Positions 59,473 to 64,000 of a stretch of DNA of 64,000 bases are shown here, in pieces. The notes under the pieces are model-generated. The model searched no databases. It was given only the letters and a program-made list of their open reading frames with translations, and was not told where the DNA came from. The position numbers and the translations under genes are program-made. The DNA comes from Ruminococcus albus AD2013 (lineage in GTDB: Bacteria > Bacillota > Clostridia > Oscillospirales > Ruminococcaceae), in assembly GCF_000526775.1 (NCBI RefSeq), contig NZ_JAGS01000001.1:2914001-2978000 (forward strand), read 5' to 3'. Positions within the stretch are counted from its first letter, which is position 1. Each line of letters opens with the position of its first letter.

Positions 59473-62184
59473 TCAGTCGTTTGCTCCGCAGCAATCCTTG
59501 TACTTCTTGCCGCTTCCGCAGGGACAGGGATCGTTCCTGCCGACTTTGTTCTTGTTGCGGATAGTCATATTGTGATGCTCCATAGGTCTGAGCACTTCCT
59601 GTCTCTGGGGAGCTACCTGCTGTCTTACCTTGATGGTGAACAGCATTCTTACTGTATCCTCACGGATAGATTCGATCATTGCATCGAACATATCCATACC
59701 TTCCATACGGTACTCAACAACAGGGTTCTTCTGACCGTAGCTTCTCAGGCTGATACCTCTCTTGAGCTCTTCCATATCGTCGATGTGATCCATCCACTTG
59801 GTATCAACTACCTTCAGCAGACAAACTCTCTCGATCTCGTGGAGCAGTTCTTCGCCCAGTTCTTCCTCTCTTGCATCGTAGAGTTTCTGAGCTCTGTCTT
59901 TGAGAGTATTTACGATCTCATCGCGGGATACTTCATCCAGTTCCTCGGGGGTATAGTTGAAGTCGTCCTCGGTGGTGAACAGACCGTTGAGTCTTTCTTT
60001 CAGGCCAACCAGGTTCCAGTCATCAGCGATCTCGCCCTGAACATACATATTTACAGAGTCATCGATGAAGTCGTCTATCATCTTCTCGATGGAATCGTGC
60101 AGATCTTCGCCGTCGAGAACCTGCTGCCTCTGGCTGTAAATGATCTCACGCTGAGTATTCATAACGTCGTCGTAGTTGAGGACGTTCTTTCTGATATTGA
60201 AGTTTCTGCCCTCGATCTTCTTCTGTGAAGACTCGATAACGCTGGAAAGCATCTTGGACTGTATGGGAGTATGCTCGTCAACGTTGAGGGTATCCATCAT
60301 GCTTGTGATACGATCGCCGCCGAATATTCTCATCAGGTCATCTTCAAGGGAGAGGAAGAATGTGCTCTCGCCGGGGTCGCCCTGACGTCCAGAACGTCCT
60401 CTCAGCTGGTTATCGATACGTCTGGACTCGTGTCTTTCTGTACCGATGATATAGAGACCGCCAGCCTCTCTTACCTTTTCAGCCTTTTCCTTTACCTCTT
60501 CATCGAACTTCTTGTAAAGCTCTCTGTACTTCTTTCTTGCGGTGAGGATCTCCTCGTCATTTGTGTTGGAGTAGCTTGCTGCTTCAACAGCCTGTTCCTC
60601 GGTGTAGCCCTCTTTCTGGAGTGCTGCGAGGGACAGATACTCAGCGTTACCGCCCAGGGTGATATCGGTACCACGGCCTGCCATGTTGGTAGCGATGGTA
60701 ACAGCACCGAACTTACCTGCCTGTGCAACGATCATAGCTTCCTTATCGTGATACTTAGCGTTCAGCACGTTATGAGGAACGCCTTTCTTCTTCAGCAGCT
60801 TGGAGAGGTGCTCGGACTTCTCGATGGATACAGTACCAACCAGTACAGGCTGTCCCTTTTCATGACACTCAACGATCTGGTCGATAACAGCATCGAACTT
60901 GCCTGCCTCGGTCTTGTATACAACATCGGGGTGGTCTTTTCTGATTACGGGCTTGTTGGTAGGTATCTCGATAACGTCCAGCTTGTAGATCTCTCTGAAC
61001 TCGTCCTCTTCGGTAAGAGCTGTACCTGTCATACCCGACAGCTTATTGTAAAGTCTGAAATAGTTCTGATATGTGATGGTAGCGATAGTCTTGGATTCTC
61101 TCTTGACTTCAACGCCTTCCTTAGCCTCGATTGCCTGATGCAGACCGTCGTTGAAACGTCTGCCGTCCATAACACGGCCAGTGAACTCGTCAACGATAAG
61201 AACTTCGCCGTCACGAACGATATAGTCAACGCCCTCTTTCATAACGCCGTTAGCTTTCAGCGCCTGATTGATGTGGTGTGCCAGAGTCATATTCTCAGCG
61301 TCCATGAGGTTTTCAACGTTGAATACCTTCTCTGCTTTCTTTACACCGCTCTTGGTGATGGTGGCAGTCTTAGCCTTCTCGTCGATGATGTAATCGCCGT
61401 CCAGCTGGTCGTTATCGATCTTGTCATCCATTTCGATAACGGTAACGGGCTTCAGGGTCTTTGCGAATTTGTCAGCCAGATTATAAAGATCGGTTGACTT
61501 GTCGCCCTGACCCGATATGATAAGAGGAGTTCTTGCTTCGTCTATCAGGATAGAGTCAACCTCGTCCACGATAGCGAAAGCGTGCTCTCTCTGCACCTTG
61601 TCCTTCTTGTATATTACCATGTTATCACGCAGGTAATCGAAGCCCAGTTCGGAGTTCGTACCGTATGTGATATCACAGTTGTAAGCCACTCTCTTTGCGG
61701 TCTTATCCATACCTGACAGTACACAGCCGATGGAAGTATTCAGGAAGTTGAATACCTTACCCATTTCCTCTGACTGGAACTTAGCCAGATAGTCGTTGAC
61801 TGTTACAACGTGTACGCCCTTGCCCGAAAGCGAGTTGGAATACGCTGCAAGACAAGCAACCAGAGTTTTACCTTCACCTGTCTTCATCTCGGCGATACGT
61901 CCCTGATGCAGAACGATAGCACCGATTATCTGAACAGGATAAGGCTTTTTGCCCAGAACTCTCCATGCAGCTTCACGGCATACTGCGAGAGCATCGGGCA
62001 GAACTTTGTCAAGGTCGGAAACATCTTCGACCTGTTTTCTCAGCACGGCGGTCTGTTCGCCCAGTTCGGTATCGGACATAGCCGCATACTTATCCTCGAG
62101 CTCCAGCACCTTATTTTTGATAGGTTCGATCTTGGCAAGCTCCTTTTTGGAGTAGTTGCCGAATAATTTGTCAAGTAATCCCAT
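59473..62184 (-). CDS. secA: Protein translocase ATPase SecA
   Basis: A 903-residue motor of the Sec pathway. N-terminal MGLLDKLFGNYSKKELAK; Walker A MKTGEGKTLVA; Walker B region IVDEVDSILIDEARTPL; helicase motifs TNMAGRGTDI and LRGRSGRQGDPG. The C-terminal zinc/SecB-lipid tail CPCGSGKKYKDCC is present. AAAGGTGG precedes the ATG. It is monocistronic with a near-consensus promoter at 62251-62279. Confidence 0.98.
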   Translation of the reverse strand: MGLLDKLFGNYSKKELAKIEPIKNKVLELEDKYAAMSDTELGEQTAVLRKQVEDVSDLDKVLPDALAVCREAAWRVLGKKPYPVQIIGAIVLHQGRIAEMKTGEGKTLVACLAAYSNSLSGKGVHVVTVNDYLAKFQSEEMGKVFNFLNTSIGCVLSGMDKTAKRVAYNCDITYGTNSELGFDYLRDNMVIYKKDKVQREHAFAIVDEVDSILIDEARTPLIISGQGDKSTDLYNLADKFAKTLKPVTVIEMDDKIDNDQLDGDYIIDEKAKTATITKSGVKKAEKVFNVENLMDAENMTLAHHINQALKANGVMKEGVDYIVRDGEVLIVDEFTGRVMDGRRFNDGLHQAIEAKEGVEVKRESKTIATITYQNYFRLYNKLSGMTGTALTEEDEFREIYKLDVIEIPTNKPVIRKDHPDVVYKTEAGKFDAVIDQIVECHEKGQPVLVGTVSIEKSEHLSKLLKKKGVPHNVLNAKYHDKEAMIVAQAGKFGAVTIATNMAGRGTDITLGGNAEYLSLAALQKEGYTEEQAVEAASYSNTNDEEILTARKKYRELYKKFDEEVKEKAEKVREAGGLYIIGTERHESRRIDNQLRGRSGRQGDPGESTFFLSLEDDLMRIFGGDRITSMMDTLNVDEHTPIQSKMLSSVIESSQKKIEGRNFNIRKNVLNYDDVMNTQREIIYSQRQQVLDGEDLHDSIEKMIDDFIDDSVNMYVQGEIADDWNLVGLKERLNGLFTTEDDFNYTPEELDEVSRDEIVNTLKDRAQKLYDAREEELGEELLHEIERVCLLKVVDTKWMDHIDDMEELKRGISLRSYGQKNPVVEYRMEGMDMFDAMIESIREDTVRMLFTIKVRQQVAPQRQEVLRPMEHHNMTIRNKNKVGRNDPCPCGSGKKYKDCCGAND

Positions 62185-62250
62185 TTATCTAGCCACCTTT
62201 TTATTGTACAGTAAAGAAACTTTCTGTTATTGATATAAATAGACTATTAT

Positions 62251-62279
62251 ATTATACACTAAACACCCGAAAAAGTCAA
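62251..62279 (-). promoter_or_regulatory. Promoter of secA
   Basis: Minus strand: TTGACT at 62274-62279, a 17-nt spacer and TATAAT at 62251-62256. Confidence 0.82.
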
Positions 62280-62300
62280 TACCTTGTTTAACGCTTTCGT

Positions 62301-62452
62301 GGGATAGAATGCCAAGGAGGCGAGCTTGGGGTCAAGCCTTTCGTGAAAGGCTTGCGGAAGAGCACACCATCAGCAAAGCTGATGGTGTGCTCTTCCGCAA
62401 GCCTGCTAGCGCGAGGCTTGACCGCGCGCTTTGTTTCCTTGGCATTCCTCAC
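62301..62452. repeat. Rearranged copy F of the dispersed repeat (two 3' ends as an inverted repeat)
   Basis: The outer arms GAATGCCAAGGA (62307-62318) and TCCTTGGCATTC (62436-62447) are the family's 3' boundary in opposite orientations. The centre is a perfect 24-bp inverted repeat (62351-62374 with 62378-62401) with a 3-nt loop. The right arm carries the CAAGCCTGCTAGCGCGAGGC variant of copy E. Confidence 0.8.
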
Positions 62453-62461
62453 TACATAGCT

Positions 62462-62497
62462 ACAGCCCGTAGCCGCTTCAGGGCGTTTACGGGCTGT
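62462..62497 (-). terminator. Possible terminator of the HtrA-type gene
   Basis: 10-bp stem ACAGCCCGTA (62462-62471) with TACGGGCTGT (62488-62497), directly before the stop codon; a weak T-tract, so the call is tentative. Confidence 0.5.
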
Positions 62498-62500
62498 CTG

Positions 62501-63868
62501 TTATTCGTCGGTATCCTCTGCCAGAGTATTTCTGTCGTCCATCAGCTTGAATGTTATATCAAATTCCGTTTCCTTATCGCCTGTCTTTCTTATGACATGG
62601 CAGGTCACATCATCGCCGGGTTCCATATTTCTGACAAAAGTAGGAACATCTTCGATATCGTTCACATATGTGCCGTTGATGTGCGTTATAAGGTCGCCGG
62701 GCTGAAGGTCGGTATTGGCAACATCACATTCGGGGGCTATGCTCTGCACGCTGAGACCGGGGGTAGAATTTGTCAGTTCGGCTGTTGCTTCGGATATCTG
62801 CACAAACACGATACCCATACGCGCCTTGCCCTTTACAGTGCCTGTTTCCATAAGGTCTTCTATCACGGATTTTGCCTCGTTTGTGGTTATGGCGAAGCCT
62901 ATGCCCTCATAGTCGATGGAAGCAAGCTTCGATGAGGTTATACCGATGACCTGTCCCCACATATTGAACATTGCGCCGCCCGAATTTCCGGGATTTATAG
63001 CTGCATCTACCTGAAGGCAGCTGACACCTGCTGTGGAATTTTCGGGGATAACTCTTCTGTCAGTGCCCGATACCACACCCTTTGTTATCGAGTGTCTGTA
63101 TCCTGCGGGAGTGCCTATGCATACAACGTCCTCGCCGAGCTTTACCTGATCGGAATTTCCGAATTCAGCGGGCTGAAGGTCGGTGGCGGGTATCTTTATA
63201 ACTGCGATATCCGTCCGCGGGTCGGAGCCTATTACTTCCGCCGCGTACTCCCTGCCGTCGCTCAGTACGGCTTTTATACCGTTTTTGGCTTTGTCGATAA
63301 CATGGGCATTGGATACAATGTATCCATCGGTACTTAGGATTATGCCGCTGCCCTTGCCCGATGGCATTATCGTGCTCTGCTCGGTGAATATATCCAGGGA
63401 TACTACCGAAGGCCCGCAGACTTCTGCAATGCCCTGAGCGGTGTATCTGCCCATTTCGTCTTTCAGTTCATCACCGACTTCGGGTCTGTCGGCGACTTTC
63501 ATATTGAAAGTCATATGTTTGCCGCCTGTGACGAGGTTTGATACCACGCCCTTTCCCCTTGCGCTCACGCAGGCGATAAGGAAACCTGTGCCCAGAAATA
63601 TCACGGCAAACAGCGTATTCAGTACAACACGCTTTGCAATACCTTTGCTTCGCGGCTTTTCCTCGATATCGGGCAGTGTTATGCCGCGCCAGAAATCTCC
63701 GTCAACTATCTCATCATTTTCAACTGCCCCCTTGGGCATATTGAAATATTTTATGCTGTAGTCCCAGCTGTTCGATGCATCCTTGGCGAGCTTTTCTGCG
63801 GCATCGGTAATGTCCTCATCGGTGGTCTCGCCTTGGGTGTTCTCGGTGAGGTCTTTCTCAAGATCCAT
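62501..63868 (-). CDS. HtrA/DegP-type membrane serine protease with PDZ domain
   Basis: A 455-residue protein. An acidic cytoplasmic N-terminus (1-79) precedes a transmembrane helix (about 80-101). The trypsin-like domain carries His189 (SNAHVID), Asp220 (RTDIAVIKI) and Ser296 (GNSGGAMF). A PDZ domain at about 355-440 (LQPGDLITHINGTYVNDIEDV) follows. It degrades or refolds damaged extracytoplasmic proteins. It lies downstream of a probable histidine kinase gene, an arrangement seen for HtrA-type proteases near WalRK in Firmicutes. AGAGGTG precedes the ATG. Confidence 0.93.
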   Translation of the reverse strand: MDLEKDLTENTQGETTDEDITDAAEKLAKDASNSWDYSIKYFNMPKGAVENDEIVDGDFWRGITLPDIEEKPRSKGIAKRVVLNTLFAVIFLGTGFLIACVSARGKGVVSNLVTGGKHMTFNMKVADRPEVGDELKDEMGRYTAQGIAEVCGPSVVSLDIFTEQSTIMPSGKGSGIILSTDGYIVSNAHVIDKAKNGIKAVLSDGREYAAEVIGSDPRTDIAVIKIPATDLQPAEFGNSDQVKLGEDVVCIGTPAGYRHSITKGVVSGTDRRVIPENSTAGVSCLQVDAAINPGNSGGAMFNMWGQVIGITSSKLASIDYEGIGFAITTNEAKSVIEDLMETGTVKGKARMGIVFVQISEATAELTNSTPGLSVQSIAPECDVANTDLQPGDLITHINGTYVNDIEDVPTFVRNMEPGDDVTCHVIRKTGDKETEFDITFKLMDDRNTLAEDTDE

Positions 63869-63897
63869 CAGGTTATCACCTCTCTTTTATTTGTAAA

Positions 63898-63926
63898 AAG
63901 GGGACTGCCGCGAACAGCAGTCCTCT
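63898..63926 (-). terminator. Terminator after the partial gene at the window end
   Basis: GGACTGC (63902-63908) with GCAGTCC (63917-63923), with five T's following on the minus strand, placed before the HtrA-type gene. Confidence 0.75.
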
Positions 63927-63934
63927 GACGTTCA

Positions 63935-64000
63935 TCATTCCTCGTTTTTCTCGGCTTTGGGTATGGTAAAGGTGAATTCGGTATACTCGCCTTTAAGGCT
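63935..64000 (-). CDS. 3' end of a gene, possibly a sensor histidine kinase (partial)
   Basis: The last 21 codons of a minus-strand gene that continues beyond the window, ending in two TGA codons. The translation ends in TEFTFTIPKAEKNEE. The FTFTIP ending after a Gly/Glu stretch resembles the end of the HATPase_c domain (GSTFTFTLP) of sensor kinases. Only a short fragment is visible, so the family call is tentative. Confidence 0.45.
   Translation of the reverse strand, partial: SLKGEYTEFTFTIPKAEKNEE

Overview
The window looks like chromosomal DNA of a cellulolytic, low-to-mid GC Firmicute of the Ruminococcus albus group (Oscillospiraceae). The strongest pointer is the cellobiose 2-epimerase at 34565-35734. 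It has 389 residues, the length I recall for the R. albus enzyme, and His184, His243 and His374 fall at the expected positions. Supporting evidence is a GH8 reducing-end xylanase, a GH5 endoglucanase lipoprotein, a GH11-CBM22-CE4 xylanase/esterase lipoprotein, a GH36 alpha-galactosidase and a CE2-type esterase. The chromosome-partition genes and eight perfect 16-bp parS palindromes suggest a position near the replication origin, although dnaA is not in the window.

Layout: 1-376 dispersed structured repeat; 377-5120 CAP-domain protein, parB-parA, divergent noc and most parS sites; 5118-8443 sfsA, Nudix and alpha-galactosidase operon; 8444-10036 AT-rich non-coding region with two head-to-head repeat copies; glmS; a 281-bp MITE-like element; GH8 xylanase; a MacB-type ABC operon with two different adaptor proteins (13639-19179); small membrane proteins, Nif3-family protein and CE2 esterase (19716-22869); clpB preceded by three small unknown genes; cheR-cheB-cheW (27813-30284) without cheA; cysK; GH5; PHP phosphoesterase, membrane protein and cellobiose 2-epimerase operon; aroE; dCMP deaminase downstream of three tandem paralogous lipoproteins; GtrA; spo0A; rplJ-rplL; a cell-surface protein; GH11-CBM22-CE4; an orphan BceA-like ATPase; a membrane and glycosyltransferase cluster (49357-55542); a CotH/lamin-tail protein; DUF1015; secA; an HtrA-type protease; and the 3' end of a probable histidine kinase gene.

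How the genes fit together: the plant-polysaccharide genes form a lipoprotein-anchored and intracellular set. GH11/CE4 and GH5 act outside. GH8 (Rex-type), GH36 and cellobiose 2-epimerase process oligosaccharides inside. No dockerin or cohesin was seen. ParA, ParB, Noc and parS handle origin segregation and division-site placement. Most promoters I could find are near-consensus sigma-A type with a 17-nt spacer.

The least explained material is non-coding. First, a roughly 300-350-bp repeat family is present in five substantial copies plus one rearranged inverted copy, and its hairpins show compensatory base changes. Second, there is a 281-bp element with 27-bp terminal inverted repeats. Third, a leader-like element with a covarying stem lies upstream of cheR and spo0A, with an orphan third copy. 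All calls are from reading the sequence; no database search was run.
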